Shown here piece after piece: positions 1-8,216 of a stretch of 10,432 nt of DNA; within the stretch, counting starts at the first letter, position 1; each line of letters starts with the position of its first letter. Made by a program: the position numbers and the translations under genes. The notes beneath the pieces are model-generated. The model made no database searches, was not told where the DNA came from, and saw nothing but the letters and a program-made list of their open reading frames with translations. Source of the stretch: an uncultured Clostridia bacterium (GTDB lineage: Bacteria; Bacillota; Clostridia; TANB77; CAG-508); the NCBI GenBank assembly GCA_947631385.1, contig CANRLE010000035.1:1-10432 (forward strand), given 5' to 3'.

Positions 1-392
1 TTAGATGGTGCTACTAAAAAGATTGAGTTTGATACTTTTTGAATATATCCATCTAAAGCATATACTCCACCACTAATAAAATCTACAATTCTTCTAGCAA
101 CATCTTTATTAACATATTCTAAATTAACTATAACAGATTTCTTTTCTTTTAAGAAACTGCATATTTCATCAGATTGTTCAAAAGTAGTTGGTTGTGATAT
201 TACCATCTTTATAGCATTACCTTGTGCTTGTGGCATACTTACAACTTTATTTTTTCTTCCAAATATTTTTTTATCATCTACTTCTTCTTCCTCATCCTCA
301 TACTCGTAATCATTTTCCTCTTCGTACTCTTCTGGCTCTTTTGAATCCATTCCAAATAAATCCCATACTTTGTTCATCAATGCTCCTGCCAT
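1..392 (-). CDS. sepF: Cell division protein SepF (partial, C-terminus beyond window)
   Basis: SepF polymerises into rings and arcs that tether FtsZ to the membrane and organise the division septum in Gram-positive bacteria and cyanobacteria. The visible 130 residues begin MAGALMNKVWDLFGMD, the amphipathic membrane-binding helix typical of the family. A long Glu/Asp-rich linker follows (about residues 20-42). The conserved beta-alpha core then starts at KVVSMPQ and includes VIVNLEYVNKDVARRIVDF and GGVYALDGYIQKV, ending at FLVAPS where the window stops. A TAA at bases 1-3 is out of frame, so the gene continues to the left. The start is set by AGGAGG eight bases upstream of ATG at 392. A second Met at codon 6 is less well placed. 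The gene is separated from its upstream neighbour by 124 bp holding its own promoter, so it is probably transcribed independently. Family assignment is firm. Confidence 0.93.
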   Translation of the reverse strand, partial: MAGALMNKVWDLFGMDSKEPEEYEEENDYEYEDEEEEVDDKKIFGRKNKVVSMPQAQGNAIKMVISQPTTFEQSDEICSFLKEKKSVIVNLEYVNKDVARRIVDFISGGVYALDGYIQKVSNSIFLVAPS

Positions 393-432
393 AAAAAAAC
401 CTCCTAATATTTCCTTTGTTTTTATTGACTTA

Positions 433-461
433 AGTATCTACTTTTTTTCCAAAAATGTCAA
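433..461 (-). promoter_or_regulatory. Predicted sigma-A promoter for sepF
   Basis: On the minus strand TTGACA (456-461) and GATACT (433-438) are separated by exactly 17 bases, which fits a sigma-A type promoter. Initiation would fall near 426, giving a leader of about 35 bases with AGGAGG before the sepF ATG. Predicted from sequence only. The -35 box is perfect and the -10 box is imperfect. Confidence 0.65.
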
Positions 462-516
462 TATTTTTTATGAATGTTATTGAATTTTAACAGTTCTGTA
501 ATATATTTGTAACAGT

Positions 517-1761
517 TTATTCTACTTTATCTAAATTTGGAGTTAACAATATCTCATCATAAAGTGATATTTTTCTGTATTTTACAATCTCTTCATTCGA
601 AAATCCCAATTCTTTTAATTCTTCTGTTGTATAACTATCTACAATAGAATATTTTTCTCCTTTTGTTACAACTTTCACCAATATTTTACTTAAATATCCT
701 GCTCTATTACGAACTACATAATTTAATTCACCATCTGTAGCAATAGCTTGGTTTGGTACTTTTAATCCTGAATCATCCCACCAAATCAAATCAAATGAAA
801 TTTTTCTGTAATTGATTAGTTCTTCTATTTGTTTTTCGATTTTTAATATAATTAGTATGTCTTCTTCATTTTCATTTACAATATTAGTTATTTCAGCTGT
901 GATTTCTGCATTATTAGACAAACGAAGTTTTACTTTTTGACCTATTTCAGCTTTTTTTGCTTCTTCTGATGAAGATATTGTTGCAATATAACATGTGAAA
1001 TTGTCAATTATTTTACCACATTCTTCATTAGTTGCTACAATTTTACCAGTTTGCAAATTCAAACTTTCTAAATATTCTTTATTCAAAGAACTAAAATTTT
1101 CTGGAGTCAAAACTTCTTCTAATCCATCTACTTTGTAAGATACAATTCCGCTAACTGGTGCAGTTACATATTCAGCCCCTGAGTTTAATTGACTTTCATA
1201 ACCTTTTCTTTCTTCTATTAATTGATTTAAGTATGAACCTTTTGGGCTTTTATCTCCTGCAATTTGAGCCTTTTTCATTATAAAATTGTTAATTTCTTTT
1301 TTATATTCTGTTAAAGTAGATACATCTGTTATTTTATTAATATTCTCCATCTTTTCATCAATTTGATCTTCTAATAACTTCATATCTGCTGGTTGATACA
1401 AGCTATTATCATTAACCATTACTTCTTGTATTTTTACATCTAAATCTTCAATTTTTTGTTTTAAATTTTCTTCGTTTGAGCTATAATATCTAAAAATATT
1501 CTCATCTTTTGCTGCTCTTTCTCCTTCTGATTTAATCTGTAAAATACCATTTCTATAATTCTCACCTTTTACTACTATTTCACTTCTAATAACATAGCCA
1601 ATGTCTGTCTCCTCCTGATATAACTTTCCTTCTTCAATAGTAAAAATATCAGTTGGTTGCCTAATTAAAAGATAAATAATATAAGCAATATAAATTATAA
1701 TTACTATTAATAAAATATATAATATTATTTTCTTCTTTATTCTCTTATTTTTTTCTTCCAA
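517..1761 (-). CDS. HlyD-like membrane-fusion (adaptor) protein
   Basis: A 414-residue membrane-anchored protein with a short basic N-terminus and one transmembrane helix at about residues 11-33. A predominantly charged, helical/coiled-coil stretch follows (about 90-190). A lipoyl/barrel-sandwich segment centred on APVSGIVSYKVDG starts at residue 201, and beta-barrel segments include IGQKVKLRLSNNAEI (about 277 onward). This is the layout of HlyD/periplasmic-adaptor family proteins, in which two half-motifs flank a hairpin and which usually work with an ABC or RND exporter. No exporter partner is present here, so substrate and partner are unknown. The start is TTG at 1761. The nearby ATG 11 bases upstream is out of frame. 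The ribosome binding site AAAGGA overlaps the last codons and stop of miaA, which suggests translational coupling. I see no clear terminator after the stop. Family level is probable; function is inferred. Confidence 0.75.
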   Translation of the reverse strand: MEEKNKRIKKKIILYILLIVIIIYIAYIIYLLIRQPTDIFTIEEGKLYQEETDIGYVIRSEIVVKGENYRNGILQIKSEGERAAKDENIFRYYSSNEENLKQKIEDLDVKIQEVMVNDNSLYQPADMKLLEDQIDEKMENINKITDVSTLTEYKKEINNFIMKKAQIAGDKSPKGSYLNQLIEERKGYESQLNSGAEYVTAPVSGIVSYKVDGLEEVLTPENFSSLNKEYLESLNLQTGKIVATNEECGKIIDNFTCYIATISSSEEAKKAEIGQKVKLRLSNNAEITAEITNIVNENEEDILIILKIEKQIEELINYRKISFDLIWWDDSGLKVPNQAIATDGELNYVVRNRAGYLSKILVKVVTKGEKYSIVDSYTTEELKELGFSNEEIVKYRKISLYDEILLTPNLDKVE

Positions 1762-1768
1762 ACAAATT

Positions 1769-2689
1769 TCATTCCTTTCCCAAGGTAGTAAGAATTTTAT
1801 TTATATTATCTTGTATGCTGGCATTTCCTTCAAGCCATATTGTCTGCTTGTTTTTACGAAACCATGTCATCTGTCTTTTTGCATATCTTCTTGTTTCCAT
1901 CTTTATTTTTTCTATCATCTCTTCTTGCGTTATATATCCTTCAAGATATTCAACAACTTCTTTATACCCTAGCCCTTGCATAGCAGTTGGAAATGTATGA
2001 TGCTTTTTTAAAATTTCTTTTACCTCTTCAATCAAGCCTTGTTCTATCATTTGGTCTACTCTTTTGTTAATTCTATCATATAAAACTTTCCTATCCCAAT
2101 CAAGTGCAAAAACATAATATTCATACTCTGGTGGATTTTTTCTAGATTCAATTTCTTGCTGTGTTTTAGTTTTTCCAGTTGCATGATAAATTTCTAAAAT
2201 TCTAAGAATTCTTTTTTCATCATTTTGACTAATTTTTTTTATTGCTATTGGATCTATTTTTTTTGCTTCTTCATATAGAACATTTAATCCTTCTTTCTGC
2301 ACTCTATTTTCTAGTTCTTGTCGATATTTTTCATCAAATTCTATTGTTGGATACTCAATTTCATATATCAAACTATCCACATACAGTCCGGTACCACCTG
2401 TTACAATTGGTGTTTTTCCTTTTTTTAAAATTTCGCCAATTGCTTTTTTTGCATCTTGTTTATAATCTGCTACACTATACCTTTTTTCTGGTGAAATGAA
2501 ATCTAAAACATAATGTTTGATTCCTTGTCTTTCTTCAATTGTTGGTTTTGCAGTTCCAATATTCATTTCTTGATATATTTGCATTGAATCACAAGAAACA
2601 ATTTCACCATTTATTGTTTTAGCAAGTTCAATAGATAAACTCGTTTTCCCTGAAGCTGTTGGACCGCATATCACAATTACTTTTTCCAT
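1769..2689 (-). CDS. miaA: tRNA dimethylallyltransferase MiaA
   Basis: MiaA transfers the dimethylallyl group of DMAPP to N6 of A37 in tRNAs that read codons starting with U. The product can be further modified by MiaB to ms2i6A. The 306-residue length is standard. Visible motifs are the P-loop GPTASGKTS (9-17), DSMQIY (34-39), KHYVLDFISPEKRYSVADY, GGTGLYVDSLIYE, the RILRILEIYHATGK segment, AMQGLGYKEVVEYLEG and the C-terminal RRYAKRQMTWFRK. All agree with a functional enzyme. ATG at 2689 is preceded by AAGGAG, which is formed by the last two sense codons of the upstream membrane-protein gene, whose TAG stop lies only 4 bases before this start. The two genes are probably translationally coupled. 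The downstream HlyD-like gene begins 7 bases after this stop. mutL and miaA are near neighbours in many bacteria. Confidence 0.97.
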   Translation of the reverse strand: MEKVIVICGPTASGKTSLSIELAKTINGEIVSCDSMQIYQEMNIGTAKPTIEERQGIKHYVLDFISPEKRYSVADYKQDAKKAIGEILKKGKTPIVTGGTGLYVDSLIYEIEYPTIEFDEKYRQELENRVQKEGLNVLYEEAKKIDPIAIKKISQNDEKRILRILEIYHATGKTKTQQEIESRKNPPEYEYYVFALDWDRKVLYDRINKRVDQMIEQGLIEEVKEILKKHHTFPTAMQGLGYKEVVEYLEGYITQEEMIEKIKMETRRYAKRQMTWFRKNKQTIWLEGNASIQDNINKILTTLGKE

Positions 2690-2693
2690 TTTG

Positions 2694-3125
2694 CTACTCC
2701 TTTATAGTTTGATACATCCTTAATGTTCCTTCTTGCGTATCTCTCATATATCCAGTTTCAATTATAAGACATACAAAAAATACTATTAATATAATTCCTA
2801 TTCTTTTTAATATTTCTTGTTTTTCTACTTGCTCTCCTTTTTGTCTATCAATTATTTTAGCTATTTGAGGCATTACAATCATTCCATTAATTCCTGTAAA
2901 TATAGCTACTATCATATTTTGTAAACGATTTTGTATCTCCGCTTCTTCGATTACAAATTTTCCTTTTGCTATTTGAAAAACAATCAATGTAATTACATAT
3001 GAAATTGCAATTCCTGCTATTAAATAAATAACCTTTTTACTTTTCTCCAATTCTCCTAAATTTTGCCAACTCCATGAAATTAAAATTAAATAAATAATAC
3101 CTGTTATTAGAACAATAAATACCAT
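2694..3125 (-). CDS. Small four-helix membrane protein of unknown function
   Basis: A 143-residue hydrophobic protein that I do not recognise. Four probable transmembrane segments are visible: about residues 2-19, 32-52, 68-90 and 107-125. A charged stretch (IDRQKGEQVEKQE) lies between the third and fourth. There is no catalytic motif, signal-peptide cleavage site or cysteine pattern to suggest a role. The ATG at 3125 is supported by AAAGGG about six bases upstream, and the gap from the mutL stop is only 12 bases. The 3' end carries the ribosome binding site of miaA inside its last codons. Its position between mutL and miaA shows that it belongs to the operon but does not imply a role in repair or tRNA modification. 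Confidence 0.8.
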   Translation of the reverse strand: MVFIVLITGIIYLILISWSWQNLGELEKSKKVIYLIAGIAISYVITLIVFQIAKGKFVIEEAEIQNRLQNMIVAIFTGINGMIVMPQIAKIIDRQKGEQVEKQEILKRIGIILIVFFVCLIIETGYMRDTQEGTLRMYQTIKE

Positions 3126-3137
3126 TTTTATCCCTTT

Positions 3138-5336
3138 CTATTTCCTTGCAAATTTTCTTTCAATATCATATTTTGTCATCTTAATTACTGTTGGTCTTCC
3201 ATGTGGACAAGTAAAAGGATTTGGCAATTTTAATAATTGATTCATTAGTTCTTCTACTTCTTCTGTTGTTAATGCCATATTTGCTTTAACTGCTGCTTTA
3301 CAAGCTACAGTTGCAATGAATTTCTCCTCTTTTTCTTGTTTTGCCGTTCTTGCTACTGTATTAATTTCATCCAAAGTCTCTAAGAATAATTCTTTTGTAT
3401 CCAAATCAACGCAAATTGTTGGCACTCCTGTCAATTTTAATGTATTTTCTCCAAACTCTTCTATACTAAACCCAGCTTGTTCAAACATTTCCATGTTTTC
3501 TTTAGCAATTTCCATTTCTTTGTGTGTCAAAGTTATAACATCTGGTAATAAAAGCATTTGAGAATCTTTATTTTTATCACTATAATAATTTTTCTTTACT
3601 TTTTCATATAAAATTCTCTCATGTGCTGCATGCTGGTCTAAAATATACATCTCTTGCTCAATTTCTAATATAATATATGTTTTAAATACAATTCCAACAA
3701 TTCTATAAATTGGCTTTTTTAATTCTTCTATTTCTTCGAATACAGACATATTATCTTTGATAATATCTACTGCACTTGTTGACATATCTTCTTTCTTCTC
3801 TTGCTTTTCTTCTACTGGTGAGGTACCAAATAGTTTTTGATACATTTCTTCAAAATTATCCATTGTTTCAATTAATTCAGTGGTTTCCTCTGTTTGTTTT
3901 TCTGGTTCTATTTCTTTTTTTTCTTCTTCTACCGGTTTTTCTACTGGTTCTTCTACTTGTCCTGCTGCTTGTTCTTCTAATTTATATTCTGGTTTTAGTT
4001 CTTCTACGACATCATTATTTTGATTTTGTTCTTGCACATCTTTTTCTAACTTCTCTCTCATTTGCTTTAATTGCAATAAAACGTCAGAAGTATTCATTGG
4101 TTCTCCGGTCGTTTCTGTTTTATTTGTTTCTGGCTTCTCATCTAATGTAATGTTTGTCTTTATTTTGCTTTCTTCTTCTGTATATTCTTCTATCTGCTTT
4201 TCATTTTGTTTTCTAAAAGAAAATAAACCAGAATTTTGACTTTCTTTTTTTCCTTCTCTTATATTTTTCAATCTTTCTTCAAATGTCAATTCTCTTCTTT
4301 TTTGTAAATCTTCTGTATTAGTTGTAGTTCCTGCACTAGCAACTAATTCATTTTTTAGCATTGTATCTTTTATTGCATGATAAATAGCCTGAAATACTTT
4401 ATTTTCTTCCTCGAAGCGTACTTCTAGTTTAGCTGGATGAACATTTACATCTACTTTTGCTGGATTCATTTCTATATTTAATATAACAAATCCAAATTTT
4501 CCAATTGGTATTAGTCCTTTATATGCTTGTTCAGTTGCAGATGATAATGTTTTATCTTTAATATATCTCTTATTTACAAAGAATAATTGATTAGAACGAT
4601 TAGACCTCGCTATTTCTGGTTTTCCTACCACACCTTTAACATTAATATCTTCATATTGATAAGATGTTTCTAGAATTCCATTTGCTACATCTTTTCCATA
4701 AATACTATAAATAACTCCTTTTAAATCACCATTTCCACTTGTTTGAATTACTGTCTTTCCTGTATTAATTAATTTTATTGCTATATATGGATTAACTAGT
4801 GCTATTCTTGTTACAGCATCTTCTATATATCCTGACTCTGTATAATCTTTTTTTAGGAATTTGTATCTTACTGGAGTATTAAAAAATAAATTTCTTACTG
4901 TTATAGACGTTCCGGTTTGACATCCTATTTCTTCTTTTTCTAAAACATCTCCGCCTTCTACTACAATACGATATCCTGTTTCTTGTTCTTTGGTTTTTGA
5001 TATCATTTCTACATTACTAATAGCTGCAATACTTGCTAATGCTTCACCTCTAAAGCCCATAGATGTTACTGTGTTTAAATCATCTGCTGTTCGAATTTTA
5101 CTAGTAGCATGCCTTTCAAATGCTATTTCTAAATCATCTTGTACAATTCCCTTTCCATTATCAGTTACCTTTATGTACGAAATTCCTCCGTTTTTTATTT
5201 CTACTGTTATGTTTGTTGCCCCAGCATCAATTGAGTTTTCTACCATTTCTTTGATTACTGATGCTGGTCGTTCTATTACTTCTCCTGCAGCTATTTTGTT
5301 AATTGTTAATTCATCTAATAATACAATGTTTCCCAT
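3138..5336 (-). CDS. mutL: DNA mismatch repair protein MutL (endonuclease type)
   Basis: MutL is recruited by MutS to mismatches. In bacteria without MutH, such as Bacillota, it nicks the nascent strand itself. The 732-residue protein has an intact N-terminal GHKL ATPase: KEMVENSIDAGAT with E30 and N34, DNGKGI (59-64), RHATSKI (75-81) and GFRGEALASIAAI (from 94). A long Glu/Lys/Thr-rich linker (about 340-540) follows. The C-terminal dimerisation and endonuclease domain carries DQHAAHERILYE (567-578), matching DQHA-x2-E-x4-E, then ACKAAVKA around C679 and CPHGRP (710-715), the zinc/metal-site motifs. All catalytic elements are present. ATG at 5336 is supported by GGAGG six bases upstream. mutS, often adjacent, is not in this window. 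The gene lies 30 bases after the secF-like gene and 12 bases before the small membrane protein. Confidence 0.97.
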   Translation of the reverse strand: MGNIVLLDELTINKIAAGEVIERPASVIKEMVENSIDAGATNITVEIKNGGISYIKVTDNGKGIVQDDLEIAFERHATSKIRTADDLNTVTSMGFRGEALASIAAISNVEMISKTKEQETGYRIVVEGGDVLEKEEIGCQTGTSITVRNLFFNTPVRYKFLKKDYTESGYIEDAVTRIALVNPYIAIKLINTGKTVIQTSGNGDLKGVIYSIYGKDVANGILETSYQYEDINVKGVVGKPEIARSNRSNQLFFVNKRYIKDKTLSSATEQAYKGLIPIGKFGFVILNIEMNPAKVDVNVHPAKLEVRFEEENKVFQAIYHAIKDTMLKNELVASAGTTTNTEDLQKRRELTFEERLKNIREGKKESQNSGLFSFRKQNEKQIEEYTEEESKIKTNITLDEKPETNKTETTGEPMNTSDVLLQLKQMREKLEKDVQEQNQNNDVVEELKPEYKLEEQAAGQVEEPVEKPVEEEKKEIEPEKQTEETTELIETMDNFEEMYQKLFGTSPVEEKQEKKEDMSTSAVDIIKDNMSVFEEIEELKKPIYRIVGIVFKTYIILEIEQEMYILDQHAAHERILYEKVKKNYYSDKNKDSQMLLLPDVITLTHKEMEIAKENMEMFEQAGFSIEEFGENTLKLTGVPTICVDLDTKELFLETLDEINTVARTAKQEKEEKFIATVACKAAVKANMALTTEEVEELMNQLLKLPNPFTCPHGRPTVIKMTKYDIERKFARK

Positions 5337-5366
5337 GCTTGTCCTCCGTTTTTTATCAATACTAAA

Positions 5367-6020
5367 CTATTCTTTTTCTATACTATCTTTTAGTTTCTTT
5401 TCAAAGCTAGAAGTTATTCCAATTAATGTTAGTACATATACAGCTAGAACCATAGGAATTGTAAATCTTCCAATTGGAATGCGAATAATCGCAATAATAC
5501 TAAGTAATAAAGCTTGTGTAACAATTAATGTTAAAATTGTTTTAATAATAGTTTTTATAATACCTAATCTATGATACCTTATTGCCATATAAACTAATAT
5601 AATAACTGTTGCAATAATAAATGGTATAACATAAGGTCTTATAATATCTCTTCCTCTTGTATGAGGAACTGTTGTGATTTCTACATTATCTGCTGACAAT
5701 GCAACCCCATACTTTTCATTTATTTTATTAATTAAATTTGATTTTTGTTCTTCTGTAATATCATTTGAAAGAATGCTTACACTATCTTCATATACCTCAA
5801 CTTTTTGAATAATAACTTCTTGATTTGGTATAGTTTCATCTGTTATTTTTTTAATATCTTCTATATTAAATTCTTTTTGTAAATATAATTCTATTCTTTT
5901 AGCAGTTTGGTATCTTAAATCAAAACGTAATCCTATTGTTAATGTAACAATAATACCAGCTATAACAATAATTGCTATTAAAAATGCTACTATTTTTGTT
6001 TTTTTACTAGTTTCTTTCAT
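5367..6020 (-). CDS. SecF-like protein, shortened
   Basis: A 217-residue membrane protein resembling SecF, the partner of SecD that uses the proton motive force to assist late export and release through SecYEG. One N-terminal transmembrane helix (about 9-30) is followed by GLRFDLRYQTAKRIE, in the position of the SecF domain after TM1, and by an extracytoplasmic alpha/beta domain to about residue 120. The segment HTRGRDIIRPYVIPFIIA matches the conserved entry to TM2. Only three further helices are visible (about 129-147, 155-178, 183-203), so TM5 and TM6 of canonical SecF (about 300 residues) are missing. The TM4 segment lacks the DxIVxFDRI-type aspartate. The ATG lies inside the end of the secD-like gene (14-base overlap), indicating coupling. 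The family call rests on architecture plus partner, and export activity is uncertain. Confidence 0.65.
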   Translation of the reverse strand: MKETSKKTKIVAFLIAIIVIAGIIVTLTIGLRFDLRYQTAKRIELYLQKEFNIEDIKKITDETIPNQEVIIQKVEVYEDSVSILSNDITEEQKSNLINKINEKYGVALSADNVEITTVPHTRGRDIIRPYVIPFIIATVIILVYMAIRYHRLGIIKTIIKTILTLIVTQALLLSIIAIIRIPIGRFTIPMVLAVYVLTLIGITSSFEKKLKDSIEKE

Positions 6021-7449
6021 TTCTATTTTCCCTTCCTTCTTTTATTTTTAATAAGCTATTTGTTACAATACTATTATAGGCTGCTATTAAAGCAATTCCC
6101 CAAAACATTACCATACCAAAACTGCTTATTGGAGTCCATTTTATAAAACAGAAGGTAATTACTAAAATAATAATTGGTATCATTTTTATGAAAAATTCTT
6201 TATATGTTGTTCCAATTTTTTCTTTCTTTAATAATTGATTAACTAGAATATAATTCAATACTAGTACAACTCCAATTCCAAAAAGTCCTTCTAAAGATAA
6301 GACTACATTAGCATAACGAAGAATTAATATTAATATTGATAAAAATCCCACATAAGAAAATGCGGCTAATATTCCAGTTGATTTATATTTAATAATTAAC
6401 ACTATTAATGCTACTGCAACAATTCCTAATGCTACATATTTTGCTATTTGGATTTCATTATGTTCTATATCTGAAAAAACAAATTCATTTTCATCTAAAT
6501 CATATTTTACAGGCATTTTGCCTACATCTAATACTGTTGCCATACTAGAAGCTCTTGTAATATAATCTTGTAATGTTTTTGCATCAGTACTTGCTGTTCC
6601 TACTGATAATTGTAATCCTCCTGTTTTAATTGGTTCATCAAAACTAGTAGTCATAATTTCTTCATCATCTATGTTCATTGTAATTGTTTTTTCTTCTTCT
6701 TTTTCTTCTGTTGAATCTGCTTCAGCAGTAGTTTCATCAGTTGTTTCATTTGTTGTTTCGTCTGTTGTTTCATCTGCTGAATTATCTTCTTCTTTCTTTA
6801 CATACGTATTAGTTATTTCTTCTAATTTTTTAGCTCCTTCTTCATTGAATTCAATGTCTAAATAAACTTGTGTACCAGCATTTGATGTACTATTTGAAGA
6901 TCCATACATAACTGCTGCACTTTTAATATAGCTATTATCTAATAATACTTCTTTAGTTTCACTATCTACAATTTCATATTTTCCTGTTGTATTAAGATTA
7001 CTAATAATTTTATCTGTTGCATCATTTTCTGTTAATTCTATTAAAATATCTCCATTTTCTTCATCTAATTTTATAATATAATTATCTACTCCCAATTTTT
7101 CTAGTCTTTTTTCAATTATTTTTTGAGAAGCACGATAATTTTCTACATTCTTAACATCATCACTATTATATGGAATCACTTCTTTAACATAGCCCTTTTC
7201 TGCTAATTGTTCATCTGTTAATTCTTCTGTATCTTCTACTACTTTTCCTTCTGCATCTTTTATAGTTGTTGTTGTTCCTGTGTTTACTCTTAAACGTATA
7301 GTTCTACTTCCTTCAATATCCATAGCATAAGAATATTTTTTTACTTTATTTTCCATTCTGTTTTGTACTGGTATATAAACACCCAAAAGTGCTACCATAG
7401 TAATGGCTATAATTGCTAATATAATTGTTACTATTTTTACTTTCTTCAT
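6007..7449 (-). CDS. SecD-like protein, divergent
   Basis: A 480-residue protein with the SecD layout. It has TM1 (about 6-26), then YAMDIEGSRTIRLRV (41-55) in the place of the family's GLDLQGG strand. A P1-type extracytoplasmic region follows with ENYRASQKIIEKRLEKLGV and GDILIELT, and five C-terminal helices lie between about 337 and 467. Residues about 222-257 are an acidic, Thr-rich insertion containing a tandem TDET repeat. In SecD, TM4 normally reads [20 protein letters not shown]. Here LEGLFGIGVVLVLNYILVN (386-404) aligns without gaps and places Ile401 where the essential aspartate should be. The gene starts 36 bases after the HD-domain gene with a weak, distant GGAAAGGA, and overlaps the SecF-like gene by 14 bases. 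It is either a degenerate or repurposed SecDF or a distant homologue. Confidence 0.68.
   Translation of the reverse strand: MKKVKIVTIILAIIAITMVALLGVYIPVQNRMENKVKKYSYAMDIEGSRTIRLRVNTGTTTTIKDAEGKVVEDTEELTDEQLAEKGYVKEVIPYNSDDVKNVENYRASQKIIEKRLEKLGVDNYIIKLDEENGDILIELTENDATDKIISNLNTTGKYEIVDSETKEVLLDNSYIKSAAVMYGSSNSTSNAGTQVYLDIEFNEEGAKKLEEITNTYVKKEEDNSADETTDETTNETTDETTAEADSTEEKEEEKTITMNIDDEEIMTTSFDEPIKTGGLQLSVGTASTDAKTLQDYITRASSMATVLDVGKMPVKYDLDENEFVFSDIEHNEIQIAKYVALGIVAVALIVLIIKYKSTGILAAFSYVGFLSILILILRYANVVLSLEGLFGIGVVLVLNYILVNQLLKKEKIGTTYKEFFIKMIPIIILVITFCFIKWTPISSFGMVMFWGIALIAAYNSIVTNSLLKIKEGRENRNERN
6731..6778 (-). repeat. Four 12-bp tandem repeats inside the secD-like gene
   Basis: Four consecutive 12-base units, each close to GTTTCATCTGTT on the plus strand, encode repeats of Thr-Asp/Asn-Glu-Thr in the extracytoplasmic domain. 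Copies differ by a few bases (cat/cgt, tct/tca/ttt). A change in unit number would keep the reading frame, so length variation between strains would be tolerated. Confidence 0.85.
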
Positions 7450-7485
7450 TTTTAATACATTCCTTTCCTTCTGTAATATTTTAAT

Positions 7486-8145
7486 CTATAATAACTTTGT
7501 TCCATTGATTACTAATTCAAACCATATTTTTAAATATTTAGCTGCATATTTACTCATCATAGTTCTGTCCATAAAAATTTCAAAATAATCTAATACTGGG
7601 CATATTTTAGTATCAATGCTTAATTTTAAAATTACTTTTCTTTCGTTACTGTCAATCTCTAATTGTGCATCAGTTACTGCATAATTAACTCTGTCATGAA
7701 TATCAAAAGTTGATAAATTCGTATTACAAACTCGATTTCTGTGTACATCTGATTTATCTGCTATAATAATCGCTGCTGATATATCACTTATTGCAGTTCC
7801 TGTTTGTTCATCATGATTGCCTATTGCCATCATAATTTCTGTTCTTTCTTCTACTGGCATTCCCATATCTTTCAATATATTGTAAGCCAGCATTGCACCA
7901 CTATGAGCATGGTCAGTTCTATTAACACAATTTCCAATGTCATGTAAATATCCTGCAATCTTTGCTAATTCGATTGTTCTTTCTGGATATCCCAAAGTTT
8001 CTAAAATCTTTCCTGCTCTTTCCGAAACAATTGAAATATGTCTATGGCTATGTTCTGTGTATCCAAGTCCATCTAATTGTTTCTGGGCTCCTAGAATTAG
8101 AGCTTCTACCTCTTTATTCTCAATTACATCTTGTAAAGTTATCAT
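7486..8145 (-). CDS. HD-domain metal-dependent phosphohydrolase
   Basis: A soluble 219-residue protein of the HD superfamily. Visible putative metal ligands are H34/H36 (EHSHRHI), the H68-D69 pair in YLHDIGN, H79 and H81 in DHAHSGA, H111-D112 in AIGNHDE, and D130 in IIADKSDV. This combination of several extra histidines is typical of di- or tri-metal HD enzymes that hydrolyse phosphate esters. The substrate (nucleotide, signalling nucleotide or other) cannot be read from sequence. An upstream in-frame ATG at 8172 would add nine residues. I prefer ATG at 8145 because AGGGAGG lies about eight bases before it, because homologues as I recall them start near MITLxD, and because the predicted transcription start would lie at or inside the longer version. 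It heads the operon leading into secD/secF-like genes. The family is firm; the role is unknown. Confidence 0.88.
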   Translation of the reverse strand: MITLQDVIENKEVEALILGAQKQLDGLGYTEHSHRHISIVSERAGKILETLGYPERTIELAKIAGYLHDIGNCVNRTDHAHSGAMLAYNILKDMGMPVEERTEIMMAIGNHDEQTGTAISDISAAIIIADKSDVHRNRVCNTNLSTFDIHDRVNYAVTDAQLEIDSNERKVILKLSIDTKICPVLDYFEIFMDRTMMSKYAAKYLKIWFELVINGTKLL

Positions 8146-8173
8146 TTTCCCTGCCTCCCTTTTTGTCTTCATA

Positions 8174-8202
8174 ATTTTACCTTAAAAAATCAAAAATAGC
8201 AA
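8174..8202 (-). promoter_or_regulatory. Predicted sigma-A promoter of the HD-secDF-mutL-miaA operon
   Basis: TTGCTA (8197-8202) and TAAAAT (8174-8179) on the minus strand are separated by 17 bases. Transcription would begin near 8167, downstream of or at the upstream ATG of the HD gene, leaving AGGGAGG and the ATG at 8145 as the usable translation start. Both boxes deviate by one or two bases from consensus. Confidence 0.5.
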
Positions 8203-8210
8203 CTATTTTT
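8192..8210. other. Small AT-only hairpin
   Basis: AAAAATAG and CTATTTTT form an 8-bp perfect stem around a 3-base loop. On the minus strand GATTTTTTAAGG follows, so it could add weak termination after gene C, but the stem is nearly all A-T and it overlaps the predicted -35 box. Confidence 0.35.
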
Positions 8211-8216
8211 TATAAT

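Noticed and set aside
1..3. TAA as the stop codon of sepF at the window edge
   Set aside because: It is out of frame with the start at 392. The in-frame codon at 3-5 encodes Ser and the gene continues.
393..516. A terminator between the HlyD-like gene and sepF
   Set aside because: I see only short direct repeats of AACTGTT and no GC-containing stem followed by a U-run. The gap holds the sepF promoter and nothing else I can support.
3776..4150. A 124-codon hydrophobic open frame on the plus strand
   Set aside because: It is the antisense of the Glu/Lys-rich MutL linker, which reads as Leu/Phe-rich on the other strand. It is not a membrane protein gene.
4990..5574. A 194-codon open frame on the plus strand
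   Set aside because: It is antisense to the conserved N-terminus of MutL and the end of the SecF-like gene, has no good ribosome binding site and is explained by codon bias of the real genes.
8146..8172. Nine-residue N-terminal extension of the HD-domain protein from the upstream ATG
   Set aside because: The upstream ATG has a weak ribosome binding site and sits at or before the predicted transcription start, while AGGGAGG is correctly spaced for the ATG at 8145.
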